Shown here: one piece after another, positions 46,163 through 55,780 of the stretch
Layout: the number at the start of each line of letters is the position of its first letter
Position numbering within the stretch: position 1 is the stretch's first letter
Notes under the pieces: generated by a model
The model's input: only the letters and a program-made list of their open reading frames with translations
Database searches by the model: none
What the model was told of the DNA's origin: nothing
From: JACPPO01 sp965262505
GTDB taxonomy: Bacteria > Acidobacteriota > Vicinamibacteria > Vicinamibacterales > UBA2999
Direction of reading: 5' to 3'
Length of the DNA stretch: 64,000 nt
Assembly (NCBI GenBank): GCA_965262505.1
Contig: CBDHFM010000030.1
Coordinates: 4,402,001-4,466,000 of the forward strand
Made by a program: the position numbers and the translations under genes

Positions 46163-49100
46163 ATGAGTGAGCACCCGGTTCCGCGGACCGCGGCGGTTCG
46201 CGCCGTTCTGAAGATCGGTGCGACCCTCGTCGCAGGCGCACTGGCGCTCGCGCTCATCCTGCACGCGCCGTTCGCCCGGAGCGCGGTCCTCCGATATGTG
46301 CTCACGACCGTCCAGCGCGACCACGGGCTGACGCTCGACGTCGCTCGACTCGACTACAACCTGGCGACGTTGCGAGTGGGGCTCGCCGCTGTTCGGCTGT
46401 CGACTCCAGGTTTCGCGAGCGAACCTTTCTTCGAAGCCGATTACCTGTCCGTCACGCTGCCGCTCGGCGCGCTCTTCGGCGACGTCGCCGTCAAAGACAT
46501 CACGATCACCAACGCTCGCGCCTTCGTGCATCGCCGGACGGACGGCACCACGAATCTTCCACGCACAGAGGACGGCGCGGGCGTCGAACCCCCAGCGCTC
46601 CACATCGACCGGCTTAACGTGCCTCGCCTCGCGATCGACCTGCGCGACGAGCAGGCGTCGTCGTCGCTGCAGGTTCCCGCGCTCGCGCTCGTCCTCACGC
46701 CGGACGGGGGATCGGTGTCGCTGGAGATGCCCGCGGAGCTACGCGTGGGGACGCACACGACGCAAATCTCCCAGCTGCGTGGGGAAGCGATGTTCGACGG
46801 CCGCACCCTTGGGCTCGTGGGCGTCGAACTTCGCACGGATGAGGCTTCGCTGACGCTGGATGGTGCGTTCCTGCTCTTCACGAGCGACCCGCGCATAGAC
46901 CTGCGACTCGTGGGAACGGGCGAGATGGCGCGCCTTGCGCGATGGGTATTGACCGACGAGGAGCTTCCACAGGGAGCGATCGCGTTCGAGGGGACGGTCA
47001 CTGGCCCGATGGACGATCCGCAGGCGCAGGTGGAGTTGCGCACCGCGCGTGCCTCGTGGCACGGGGTTACGGCGTCGGATCTCGCCGTTCGCCTGCGCGT
47101 GGGCGCCACGGCTGCGGGCTTGCAGGAACTGCGGGCAGTGTTCGCGGACGGCACGGTGACTGCGGCAGGGTCGCTCCCGCTCGGTGCCGACGCGACAGGC
47201 CGTGCCACCGTGTCGTGGACAGGCGTGAACGCGGCGTTGGCCACCGCGGCGATCCTCCCCGAAGCCGACCTGGTGCCCTCGGCGTTGGCTTCAGGAGAGA
47301 TCGGCGTCGAGGGAATTCTGGCAGACGCATCGACATGGTCCGGCTCACTGCGGCTGCAGATGGCGCCTGGACGGAACGCGCGCGGGCGCATCGCGGTGGG
47401 CGGTGACCTCACGCTGGACTGGCGTGACGGAATCTGGCGGATGGACGGCCAGCCGACGTTGGCCGGTGTAGTGCCGATCCAGATTGGGGTGCGAGGGCGT
47501 CTCGTGGGCGGGCCGCAAGGTCAGCCCGCACCGCAGGAGGCTGCCGCCGAAGATCCGCCGCGACAAGCGGGGATCGCGTCGAGCACCCTTGAAGGCGCGG
47601 TTCGACTGGCCGAGACAGACCTGCCGACGTTGCTGACCGTGCTGCGCACGATCGGCATCACAGCGATCACGGAGGCCGTGGCGGCCGGGACTCTCGACGC
47701 TGACATCGATCTCGGAGGCAGCCTCGGCGATCCGTCCGTCAGCGTCCGCGCGTCCGTGAGCGGTATCGCCGGGCCACAGTTTGCCAGCGAGTCGGTCAGC
47801 GCGCGCATCTCGGGGCGGCCCTTCCAGCCTCGTCTTGAGTTCAGTATCGAGACCGCCGAGGGGGTGGTGGCCGGGCAGCGTCTGAACGGCGTGCGCGCGG
47901 CCGGTCTGATGACCGGCACGTCGATCGTGCTCGACGAGCTGTCCGCGCGTCAGCCGGCGGGACCCGGCGTGGTGGCTGGACGCGGCGCGTACGACCTGAG
48001 CGCGGGTGAGTACACCGTCTCGATTGAGGGCGCGGAGTGGTTGCTGGAGGCGACGGCCACCCAGCCGCTGGGCGGTCGTATGCACATCCGCTTCACCGGC
48101 GCCGGCAACGCGAAGGATCCGAGAGGCACCGGCCACGTGACGCTGGCCGACGCGAGGTGGCAGGACATGGTGTTGGGCGACCTCGACGCGGCCGTGCGAC
48201 TTGACGGGCGGGTGGCGGACATCGACGCGAAGGCCCCGGACTTCGATGCGGCAGCCACCGCCCGCGTGCAGCTCGATGCCCCGTACGCGGCGCTTGTCGA
48301 CGCGCAAACCGGAAGCCTCGATCTGGCCCGCGTGCTGCAGGACGTGGAGACGCCGGCGCCGATCACAGGGAGCGCCAGCCTTGCCCTGCGCTTCGAGGGT
48401 CCGCTCGACGGGTGGCGCACCGGTTCCGCCGCGCTGGATGTCGCCTCACTCGATGCGTCCGCTGGCGACCTGCCGATTCACCTCGCACAGCCGGCACGCC
48501 TGCGGTACGAAGCCGAACGTGTCTTCGTCGATAGCCTCGAGGCGGATGCAGGCGGCACCCGCCTGTCCGCGTCGGGGGCGCTGCCGGCATTCGAACCCGC
48601 GCAGGAGACCGCCGGCCTGCTCGTCACACTCACGGGCGGCGTTGGCGAGGTGGTGCGCGCCGCGGCGGCAACGGGTCTCACCGACGTTGCGGTCACCGGC
48701 GGTAGCGGTCCGGTCGCGCTCCTCGCCCGCATCAGCGGCTCACTTCAAACGCCGACTGTTGCTGCCGATCTGGAGATGGGACCTGGATCCGTCACGCTGC
48801 AGGATGTGCGGCAGATCTCGGGAGTGCGGCTCCGGGCTCACGCTGAGGACGGCTGGCTCGAGTTACGGGAGGGCGCCGCATCCTATCAGGACGCGAATAT
48901 CGCGGTGACAGCCCGGGCACCGCTGTCCTGGATCGTGCCCGGGGCCGGCGGCGCCGCAGGTGACGGGACGCTCCATGCGCGCGCGACGAATCTGACGCCG
49001 GCGATTCTTGCGCCGTTCCTCGACGCGACGACCATCGCACAGCTGACCGGCTCGATAGACGCGACGCTGGACGCCGCGAGCGCGACGCCCGACCTTTCGG

Positions 49101-52100
49101 CGCTGACCGGTGAGCTGCGTGTCGATCGCCTCGACGTCCGTGTCACGGATCTCCCGGTGACCCAGCGTGTTCCGACGCGCATCGTCGCACGCGACGGTTT
49201 CGCCCGCGTCGAAGCCTGGGATTGGGTGGGGCAGGGCGCGACGCTTGCCGTGCGTGGGCAGGTACGCCTCGAGGATCGCCAGGCGGCCATCCTGGCGAAT
49301 GGGGTGGTCGACCTGCGCATGGTGACGCCGTTTGTCCGCGACGCGGGCATGACGGTCGCCGGCCGGCTCGAGCCGCGATTATCCATTACCGGGGCGCTCG
49401 ATAATCCCAGGGTCGACGGCGACCTGACCGTGACCGGCGGCGAGATCCGCTTCGCAGATCCGCGGATACTCGTGTCGGATCTGGACGTGCGAACTGTGCT
49501 CACGCGCACGAGCGCGCGCATCACCTCGCTGACCGGCTCGGTCAACGGGGGAACGCTGACCGGCAGCGGCACGCTCGACGACAGCGCGGAGGGCGGGCTC
49601 TCGGCGCAACTCTCGACAAGCATCCGCGGCATGGCGATGGAGTTTCCCGAAGGACTGCGCAGTGAAGTCGACGCTGATCTCGACCTCGGGGTCGATGTCC
49701 TCGGTCCGTCCGGACGGCTCTCGGGCACGGTCACCGTGGCTCGAGGCACCTACCGAGAGCCGCTCGCGGTGGTGACCGGCCTGCTGGCGGGGATGCGCGA
49801 TGCGCGTCTGTCACCTGGCGCCGGCGATCCCACCGCGTCGTCCCAGCTGCTCGAGTCGTTCGCGCTCGACGTCCGTCTGCTCACCGACGAGGATGTCGTT
49901 GTCGACAACAACTACGGCCGATTCCAGCTTGGGGCGGACTTGCGCGTGATCGGTACGGCGGCCGCCCCCGCGCTCGCGGGCCGGGCCGAGCTAGGCGAAG
50001 GTGGACAGCTCTTCGTCGGGCGCAATATCTACACGATCGATTCCGGTTCCTTCGACTTCGCGAATCCGGTCACGATCGAGCCGGATCTGAACATCGATCT
50101 GCGAACGCGCGCCGCGGGTCACGACATCCAGGTCACCATCGCCGGTACCACTGCCAGCCCCAGTGTTGATCAGCGCTCACTGACTGAGCCGGAGTTGGGA
50201 CGAGCGGAAGTGGCGTCGCTCCTTCTCACGGGCCGTCGGCTCGAAGATCTGGCGCCTGGCGATGCCGCCTTCGTCGGGACCCAGGTGCTCGGCAACTTTT
50301 CTGCCGAGGTGCTGGGCTTTGCCAGCCGTGCGGTCGGCCTCGACACCCTACGGCTTGGTGACGTCGACAATGCGGCCGTCCGCCGGGACCCGACAGCGGT
50401 GGCCACCGAGATCGATCCGACCACGCGGCTGACGTTCGGCAAGACGCTCAGGCCTGACCTGGACGTCACCTTTTCGCAAAGCCTGCGCGACAGCGAGGCC
50501 CAGACGTGGATTGTCGAATACCTGCCGGCCCGCGCCGTCGAGCTGCGACTCGTGTCCGACGACAGCGACCTGCGGTCCTACGAATTCCGGCACGACGTCA
50601 TGTTTGGCGGGCCGAGCCGGGCGATCCGGCCGGCCGCCGCGCTGGCGGAGACGAACGGCGCCCGCGTCGCCACGGTCCGTTTTTCCGGCGAGCCCGTCAT
50701 TCCGGAGTCGCGGCTTCGCGGGGTGCTTCGGCTGGGTCCCGGCGATCGGTTCGACTTCGCCGACTGGCAGGCGGATGGGGATCGGCTGGAGGAGATGTAC
50801 CACCGGGAGCGATACCTCACCGCGCGTGTGACGCTCACCCGTGCCGACGGACCTGACGGCATCGACCTCGATTATCAAGTTGTGGCCGGACCCGAAACCC
50901 GGCTCCTCGTGACCGGGATCGATGTGAGTCCGGCGCTGCGCTCCCGGCTCGAGGCCGCCTGGGCACAGTCGGTGTTCGATGATTTCCTCGTCGACGAAGC
51001 GGCGCAGATCGTCCGGGACGAACTCGCACGCGCTCGCTACCTGCGGCCGGCCGTCACCGTGCGGATGGTCGACGAAGGCGGTGCCAGGATCCTGTCCGTC
51101 GAGGTCGATCGCGGCGGAATTACCGTGCGATCCGTCGTTCGCGTCGAGGGCGCCGACGAGCCGTTGGCCCGCGGTATCACCGCGCGACTGGCGGAGCGCG
51201 GACTGGTCGACGAGGCAGCGTTGGACCCCGCCGCGGTCGAGCGCGAAGTCGCGGAGTACCTCCGCTCGGCCGGACATCTACGCGCACGGGTCACCGCCGG
51301 CGCGCCGTTGTTCGAGGGAGACGTGGCGGTGGTGCCTGTCAACGTCGACGCGGGTTCAGCGTTTTCGATCGCCCGTGTCGCGTTCGAGGGAGCGGAAGCC
51401 GTCGCGGATGATGCGCTGCGCGAGACGGCTGCGCTCACCGAAGGGACGCCGTACGCTCCCGTCGGTGCAGACGCGGCACGGGAGCGCCTGGCGGCGATGT
51501 ATCGGCGGGAAGGATTCCTGTCCGCGACCGTCACCGCGCGTCCCGATATCCTGACCGACGCGTCGGCCGTGGACCTGACGTTCGTCGTCGTGGAAGGCGC
51601 GCGGCAGCTGCTGGGCGAGGTTGTCGTGATCGGGAACCGTGCGATCGCCACAGACGTCATCGTGCGAGCCCTCGGGTTGCCGATCGGTACGCCGCTCAGG
51701 ACCGAAGACCTGCTGCGCGCGCGCGTCCGTGTCTTCGATACGGGTCTCTTCCGGCGCGTCGACGTGGAGTCTGAGCCCGGAGACCCGTCGGCCGGCGATG
51801 GCCGCATCGTGCCCGTCCGGCTGCGGGTCACCGTCGAGGAATGGCCCGCGCTGCGCCTGCGTTACGGCTTCCAGGTGAAGGAGGAGCGTCCGGAATCCGA
51901 GATCGAGAGGCGCGATCTGGTGCCAGGTCTGTCGGCCGATCTCACACGGCGAACGCTGTTCGGACGCGCGATCGCGATCGGCGGCGCCGTCGAATGGCAG
52001 CGCCGCGAGCGGCTCGGTCGCGCCTTCCTCGACACGGGAACGTTCCTCGGATTGCCCATCGGTTCATCACTGGTCGCGGAGCGATCGCGAGAGGAATTCG

Positions 52101-52855
52101 CGGCGGTGACGCTCGTCACCGACCGCAGCAGCGTGACGTGGGGGCAGCGGGCTCGCGTGGCGAGCAATCTGAGCCTCTCATACGCGTACACATTCGAGCG
52201 AAATCATACGTTCGACACCAAGCCGTTTGATCCCGGCTCGCTGGCGTTCGACATCACGATCAACATCGCGCGATTGAATGCCGCAACGGCATGGGATACC
52301 AGGGACGATCCTGTCGATACCTCGCGCGGGTCGCTGGCTTCGTTCAGTCTCGAGTACGCGCCCGAAGCGCTTGGGTCCGACATCCGGTTCGTCCGGTCGG
52401 TCGCGCAGGCCTACCACTTTCGTCCCTGGCGGGGTCTGGTGTTCGCATCCGCTGCTCGTGCCGGTACGGTCGTTCCGCTCGGGGGGCAGGACCTGATTCC
52501 GTCTGAGCGCTTCTTTGCGGGTGGGGCGCGCACGGTGCGTGGCGTGGCGGAAGGCAGCCTCGGCGCGCGGGATTTCTTCGGAGATCCCGCGGGCGGCGAA
52601 ATGCTCATCGTCCTCAACCAGGAGGTGCGCGTGCCCGTCTATCGGTGGCTGAGGGGCGTCGGTTTCCTGGACACCGGCAACGTGTTTGCGAGGCCTCGTG
52701 ACGCCAGCCTGCGCGGCCTCGTCGGCTCGATTGGATTCGGGTTACGCCTCGCGTCGCCCTTTGCCCTGCTGCGCGCCGACTATGGGCGGCTTATCTGGGG
52801 GGACCCGGCGGGGACATCCGGCCGCTGGAGTTTCGGCATCGGGCACGCGTTCTAA
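46163..52855 (+). CDS. single-chain TamB-BamA fusion: envelope-spanning assembly module
   Basis: 2,230 residues from ATG 46163 (AAGG just before; an upstream ATG at 46073 adds 30 hydrophilic residues). Residues ~15-40 are a signal anchor (VLKIGATLVAGALALALIL). AsmA/TamB-like beta-strand repeats run to ~1000, and the TamB C-terminal domain (DUF490) covers ~1010-1490 with LADLRVIG-type strands, GRAELGEGGQLFVGRNIYTIDSGSFDFANP and LLTGRRLEDL. About five POTRA-like units follow (~1506, 1581, 1655, 1733, 1816 onward), then an Omp85 barrel (~1897-2230) with RFFAGGARTVRGV (the loop-6 VRG motif) and terminal Phe. TamB and TamA/BamA proteins are normally separate; TamB's C-terminus docks on the partner's POTRA. 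Probably moves lipids or inserts outer-membrane proteins. The frame is unbroken throughout. Confidence 0.88.
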   Translation: MSEHPVPRTAAVRAVLKIGATLVAGALALALILHAPFARSAVLRYVLTTVQRDHGLTLDVARLDYNLATLRVGLAAVRLSTPGFASEPFFEADYLSVTLPLGALFGDVAVKDITITNARAFVHRRTDGTTNLPRTEDGAGVEPPALHIDRLNVPRLAIDLRDEQASSSLQVPALALVLTPDGGSVSLEMPAELRVGTHTTQISQLRGEAMFDGRTLGLVGVELRTDEASLTLDGAFLLFTSDPRIDLRLVGTGEMARLARWVLTDEELPQGAIAFEGTVTGPMDDPQAQVELRTARASWHGVTASDLAVRLRVGATAAGLQELRAVFADGTVTAAGSLPLGADATGRATVSWTGVNAALATAAILPEADLVPSALASGEIGVEGILADASTWSGSLRLQMAPGRNARGRIAVGGDLTLDWRDGIWRMDGQPTLAGVVPIQIGVRGRLVGGPQGQPAPQEAAAEDPPRQAGIASSTLEGAVRLAETDLPTLLTVLRTIGITAITEAVAAGTLDADIDLGGSLGDPSVSVRASVSGIAGPQFASESVSARISGRPFQPRLEFSIETAEGVVAGQRLNGVRAAGLMTGTSIVLDELSARQPAGPGVVAGRGAYDLSAGEYTVSIEGAEWLLEATATQPLGGRMHIRFTGAGNAKDPRGTGHVTLADARWQDMVLGDLDAAVRLDGRVADIDAKAPDFDAAATARVQLDAPYAALVDAQTGSLDLARVLQDVETPAPITGSASLALRFEGPLDGWRTGSAALDVASLDASAGDLPIHLAQPARLRYEAERVFVDSLEADAGGTRLSASGALPAFEPAQETAGLLVTLTGGVGEVVRAAAATGLTDVAVTGGSGPVALLARISGSLQTPTVAADLEMGPGSVTLQDVRQISGVRLRAHAEDGWLELREGAASYQDANIAVTARAPLSWIVPGAGGAAGDGTLHARATNLTPAILAPFLDATTIAQLTGSIDATLDAASATPDLSALTGELRVDRLDVRVTDLPVTQRVPTRIVARDGFARVEAWDWVGQGATLAVRGQVRLEDRQAAILANGVVDLRMVTPFVRDAGMTVAGRLEPRLSITGALDNPRVDGDLTVTGGEIRFADPRILVSDLDVRTVLTRTSARITSLTGSVNGGTLTGSGTLDDSAEGGLSAQLSTSIRGMAMEFPEGLRSEVDADLDLGVDVLGPSGRLSGTVTVARGTYREPLAVVTGLLAGMRDARLSPGAGDPTASSQLLESFALDVRLLTDEDVVVDNNYGRFQLGADLRVIGTAAAPALAGRAELGEGGQLFVGRNIYTIDSGSFDFANPVTIEPDLNIDLRTRAAGHDIQVTIAGTTASPSVDQRSLTEPELGRAEVASLLLTGRRLEDLAPGDAAFVGTQVLGNFSAEVLGFASRAVGLDTLRLGDVDNAAVRRDPTAVATEIDPTTRLTFGKTLRPDLDVTFSQSLRDSEAQTWIVEYLPARAVELRLVSDDSDLRSYEFRHDVMFGGPSRAIRPAAALAETNGARVATVRFSGEPVIPESRLRGVLRLGPGDRFDFADWQADGDRLEEMYHRERYLTARVTLTRADGPDGIDLDYQVVAGPETRLLVTGIDVSPALRSRLEAAWAQSVFDDFLVDEAAQIVRDELARARYLRPAVTVRMVDEGGARILSVEVDRGGITVRSVVRVEGADEPLARGITARLAERGLVDEAALDPAAVEREVAEYLRSAGHLRARVTAGAPLFEGDVAVVPVNVDAGSAFSIARVAFEGAEAVADDALRETAALTEGTPYAPVGADAARERLAAMYRREGFLSATVTARPDILTDASAVDLTFVVVEGARQLLGEVVVIGNRAIATDVIVRALGLPIGTPLRTEDLLRARVRVFDTGLFRRVDVESEPGDPSAGDGRIVPVRLRVTVEEWPALRLRYGFQVKEERPESEIERRDLVPGLSADLTRRTLFGRAIAIGGAVEWQRRERLGRAFLDTGTFLGLPIGSSLVAERSREEFAAVTLVTDRSSVTWGQRARVASNLSLSYAYTFERNHTFDTKPFDPGSLAFDITINIARLNAATAWDTRDDPVDTSRGSLASFSLEYAPEALGSDIRFVRSVAQAYHFRPWRGLVFASAARAGTVVPLGGQDLIPSERFFAGGARTVRGVAEGSLGARDFFGDPAGGEMLIVLNQEVRVPVYRWLRGVGFLDTGNVFARPRDASLRGLVGSIGFGLRLASPFALLRADYGRLIWGDPAGTSGRWSFGIGHAF

Positions 52856-52899
52856 GCGGGGATTGCAGTTTTGCAGTGGGGACGTACGCGGTCTGAGAC

Positions 52900-53508
52900 C
52901 TACCGCCCGCGCACCGTCCGCATGATTTGCAGCACTTCGGGCCGCTCCGGCGCTTCGGGCGCGAGCTTCAGGAACTGCTCGAAGTGAATCGCCATGCGAT
53001 CCGGCCGGCCGGCGCGATAGTGCATCAGGCCGCCGTAGTAATGCGCGTACGCGTGCCCCGGGTTCAACTCCGCGGCCCGATCGAAGGCCTCCGCGGCGTC
53101 ACGCCAGTCTTGGCGCTTGGCCAACACGAGACCGGTCTGGTACTGCACGTCTGAAAGGTTGCCGGCCAGCCCTTCGGCCTGTCGCGCCGACTCGAGCGCC
53201 GCATCCGTCTGGTCGTCCAGCAGCTGTTGCCCTGACAATCCGATAAAGTGCCAGACGTCGGTCTCCGGCCGGGCGGCAAGCTGACCATACGTTTCCCGCG
53301 CTTCGCTGGTGGCGCCGAGCTTCTGGTGGCTCTGCGCCGCCGCGTAGAGCGCCTCCGGTGCTGCCGCACCGTCCGCGGATTCGATCACCTGCTGATACTG
53401 CCCCGCCTCGAACATTCGCCGGACCGAGGCCTCGTCCTGGGCGGACACCGTGTCTGGCAGGAACGGCGTGCCTGGCAGAAGGAGTGCGACGAGAAGCATC
53501 TTCTTCAT
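52900..53508 (-). CDS. periplasmic TPR protein
   Basis: 202 residues from ATG 53508 (KKMLLVALLLPGTPFLPDTVSAQ signal peptide; the frame to 53535 adds nine residues). The rest is helical repeats of TPR type: VRRMFEAGQYQQVIESADGAAAPEALYAAAQSHQKLGATSEARETYGQL, VQYQTGLVLAKRQDWRDAAEAFDRAAELNPGHAYAHYYGGLMHYRAGRPDRMAIHFEQFLKLAP. Four to five repeats, likely a scaffold in the periplasm. It converges on the TamB-BamA gene with a 44-bp gap; a functional tie is not shown. Confidence 0.85.
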   Translation of the reverse strand: MKKMLLVALLLPGTPFLPDTVSAQDEASVRRMFEAGQYQQVIESADGAAAPEALYAAAQSHQKLGATSEARETYGQLAARPETDVWHFIGLSGQQLLDDQTDAALESARQAEGLAGNLSDVQYQTGLVLAKRQDWRDAAEAFDRAAELNPGHAYAHYYGGLMHYRAGRPDRMAIHFEQFLKLAPEAPERPEVLQIMRTVRGR

Positions 53509-53529
53509 CACGTCATTGTACCTCCCGGC

Positions 53530-53592
53530 GCCCAAGGCCTAAAGCCCAAAGCCCAAATCTCAAAACCTAACGCCCAAAACCCAAATCCCGAA
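53530..53592 (+). repeat. nine tandem 7-bp units (GCCCAAA type)
   Basis: GCCCAAG, GCCTAAA, GCCCAAA, GCCCAAA, TCTCAAA, ACCTAAC, GCCCAAA, ACCCAAA, TCCCGAA in direct register. It occupies the gap between two divergent gene starts (53508 and 53652), so it lies in both 5' regions. The A-rich phasing at 7 bp does not match the DNA helical repeat. Confidence 0.75.
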
Positions 53593-53651
53593 GAAGCTGT
53601 ACGATACGTCCGCACGCGTCGCCGAACCGGCGGCGCGAAGGAGGCAATGGG

Positions 53652-54128
53652 ATGCGCGGAAACGACACGGTTATAGCTGAGCTCAACGAGGCGCTCCGCG
53701 AGGAGCTGTCGGCCATCAACCAGTACTTCATACATGCGGAGATGTGTCACAACTGGGGCTATCACCGGCTCGGTTCGTACATTCGCAAGCAGTCGATCGA
53801 CGAGATGAAGCATGCCGAGCAACTGATCGAGCGGATCCTGTTCCTCGATGGCACCCCGAAGATGGAATACCTCGAACTGAAGGTCGGCGGCGATGTCCGC
53901 GCGCAGATCGAAGCCGACCTCAAGCTCGAGGTGAACGCGGTGGCGATGTACAACAAGGCCATTCGGGTGTCACGCGAGGCTGGTGACGACCACTCGCGCG
54001 AGCTGTTCTCGAAGCTCCTCAAGGACGAGGAGGAGCACGTCGACTGGCTCGAGGCGCAGCTTCACCAGATCCAGGAGATGGGATACGAGCGGTATCTCAC
54101 GCTCCAAGTCGAAGGGAAGAGCGAATAG
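53652..54128 (+). CDS. bfr: bacterioferritin
   Basis: 158 residues, the standard size. Four-helix bundle with the di-iron ligands in LREELSAINQYFIHAEMCHNWG (Glu18), SIDEMKHAEQLIERILFLDG (Glu51, His54, with heme-ligand Met52), ADLKLEVNAVAMYNKAI (Glu94) and LKDEEEHVDWLEAQL (Glu127, His130). It stores iron as ferrihydrite in a 24-subunit shell. GGAGGC lies just before the start. No bacterioferritin-associated ferredoxin gene is adjacent. Confidence 0.95.
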   Translation: MRGNDTVIAELNEALREELSAINQYFIHAEMCHNWGYHRLGSYIRKQSIDEMKHAEQLIERILFLDGTPKMEYLELKVGGDVRAQIEADLKLEVNAVAMYNKAIRVSREAGDDHSRELFSKLLKDEEEHVDWLEAQLHQIQEMGYERYLTLQVEGKSE

Positions 54129-54134
54129 CGACCG

Positions 54135-54578
54135 CTAGACGGCCTGTGCCTCGACGGTGATCGCGACGGTGCCTCGAATCGCGTTCGAGATGGGGCAGCC
54201 CTTTTCGGCGCCCGTGGCGAGTTCGCCCAGCGTGGCCTTATCGATGCCTTCCAGCCCCTCGACTGTGGCCTTGAGGTGCGACGACACGACCTTGAGGCCG
54301 GCGTCGCTCTTGTCGGCGGTCACGGTGGCCGTGACGCGCACGCGGCGCGCCGTGCCGCCCTGCTTGCCGATCGTGTTGGTCAACACCATCCCGTAGCAGA
54401 CGGCATGTGACGCGGCCATCAGCTCTTCCGGCGTCGTCTTGTCGTCGCCGGTCGGAGCAATACGACTCGGGAAGGCCACCGGCAGGGCAAACGCCCCAGT
54501 GCCGGCGGTGGCGGTGCCATTGCCCTCCATCAGTGTTCCGGTCCATTCCAGATCAGCATGCCGCGCGAACGTTGCCAT
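54135..54578 (-). CDS. OsmC-family peroxiredoxin
   Basis: 147 residues from the Met at 54578 (ATFARHADLEWTGTLMEGNG); a longer frame to 54653 adds a low-quality extension. OsmC blocks: TTPEELMAASHAVCYGMVLTNTIGKQGG with the first catalytic Cys, and GAEKGCPISNAIRG with the second. It reduces organic hydroperoxides in the cytoplasm using a lipoyl or thiol donor. It sits tail to tail with bacterioferritin (7-bp gap), which fits an oxidative-stress and iron context. Confidence 0.92.
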   Translation of the reverse strand: MATFARHADLEWTGTLMEGNGTATAGTGAFALPVAFPSRIAPTGDDKTTPEELMAASHAVCYGMVLTNTIGKQGGTARRVRVTATVTADKSDAGLKVVSSHLKATVEGLEGIDKATLGELATGAEKGCPISNAIRGTVAITVEAQAV

Positions 54579-54738
54579 CAGTGTGCTCCATGTAAGCCCG
54601 GCCCTACCGTGCAGCCCGGCGGATTCGAGAAGAGGGGTGTGAGTATTGCACATCCCACACCGAATCTACTCCTCTACATCCTTCTTGCGGTGCTCGGCGT
54701 TGCGGAAGGCGAGGCTGCGCGCCGGCCGCCGATGAACG

Positions 54739-55635
54739 CTATCCGCGCCCGCCCGCGGCCTGCATGGCGCGAAACACACGGGAGGGGAGGGGATGGCCAA
54801 CGTGCGGCTCGATGGCGCGCGACGCCTCCGCGATCGCCTCGAGTCGTGTCCCCGTGGTCATTCCCAGTCCGTCGAGCAGATACACGAGGTCTTCGGTTGC
54901 CAGGTTGCCGGTCGCACCGGGCGCGTAGGGACAGCCGCCGAGCCCGCCAGCCGACGCGTCGAACGTCGAGACGCCCGCCTCGAGGCCGGCATAAACGTTG
55001 ACCAGCGCCGTTCCCCGCGTGTCGTGAAAGTGGAGGGCAAGGTTGCCGGCCGGCACGCGCTTCGTCACCTCGTGCAGCACGTCGGAGACCTGCCGCGGGT
55101 GCGCGATGCCGATCGTGTCGCTGAGCGCGACCTCGTATGCGCCAAGGTCGATCAGCCGCGCTGTCAGTTCGGCCACCCGCGCCGGCTCCACCGCGCCTTC
55201 AAACGGGCAGCCGAAGCTCGTCGACAGATACGCCCGGACCCGCAATCCCTCGCCCCTCGCCTCGTGGATGGTCTGGTTGATGTTCCGTTTGCTGAACGTT
55301 TCAGAGGCAGCAGGGAAGACCGCCACATCGTCCACGCGTGCCTCGCGGGCACGTGAGAGGCCTTGCAGGTTGGGCACAAGGGCTGTGTAGCGGACGCCCG
55401 GCCGCCGCGTGATTCCGGCGAACACCTGGGCGGCATCCGCCATCTGCGGTACCCACTTCGGGCTGACGAAGGCGGATACCTCGATCGTCGAGTGGCCGGC
55501 GTCTGCCAGCCTGTCAACCAACGCGATTTTTTCCGAGGTCGGGACGAAGGCAGCCTCGTTCTGCAGCCCGTCGCGTGGACCGACCTCAACGATGGTGACC
55601 CGGCGAGGGAGCAAGGTGTCGGTCATTCGTCTCAT
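54739..55635 (-). CDS. mvaB: hydroxymethylglutaryl-CoA lyase
   Basis: 298 residues. DRE-TIM barrel: VTIVEVGPRDGLQNEAAFVPTSEKIALVDRLADAG (Arg-Asp catalytic start), IEVSAFVSPKWVPQMADA, STSFGCPFEGAVEPARV, ALSDTIGIAHPRQV, LHFHDTRGTALVNVYAGLEAG (metal-binding HFHD) and the signature GLGGCPYAPGATGNLATEDLVYLLDGLG with the active-site Cys. It cleaves HMG-CoA to acetoacetate and acetyl-CoA in leucine breakdown. The start may be the Met three codons in (55626). Other leucine-pathway genes are not in the window. Confidence 0.94.
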   Translation of the reverse strand: MRRMTDTLLPRRVTIVEVGPRDGLQNEAAFVPTSEKIALVDRLADAGHSTIEVSAFVSPKWVPQMADAAQVFAGITRRPGVRYTALVPNLQGLSRAREARVDDVAVFPAASETFSKRNINQTIHEARGEGLRVRAYLSTSFGCPFEGAVEPARVAELTARLIDLGAYEVALSDTIGIAHPRQVSDVLHEVTKRVPAGNLALHFHDTRGTALVNVYAGLEAGVSTFDASAGGLGGCPYAPGATGNLATEDLVYLLDGLGMTTGTRLEAIAEASRAIEPHVGHPLPSRVFRAMQAAGGRG

Positions 55636-55780
55636 TCCTGTGCGCCATGAGGGGAATGACGAAAATTATAGGGCCCGAGCCCTCGCTGTGGTCCTGGCAG
55701 CCGTTTTGGCGGTATTGTGGAGATAGAGGGGGTGCGCTGACGGAGCGCGACGTGCGCTCCGCGATGGCCCGTTGACGACC

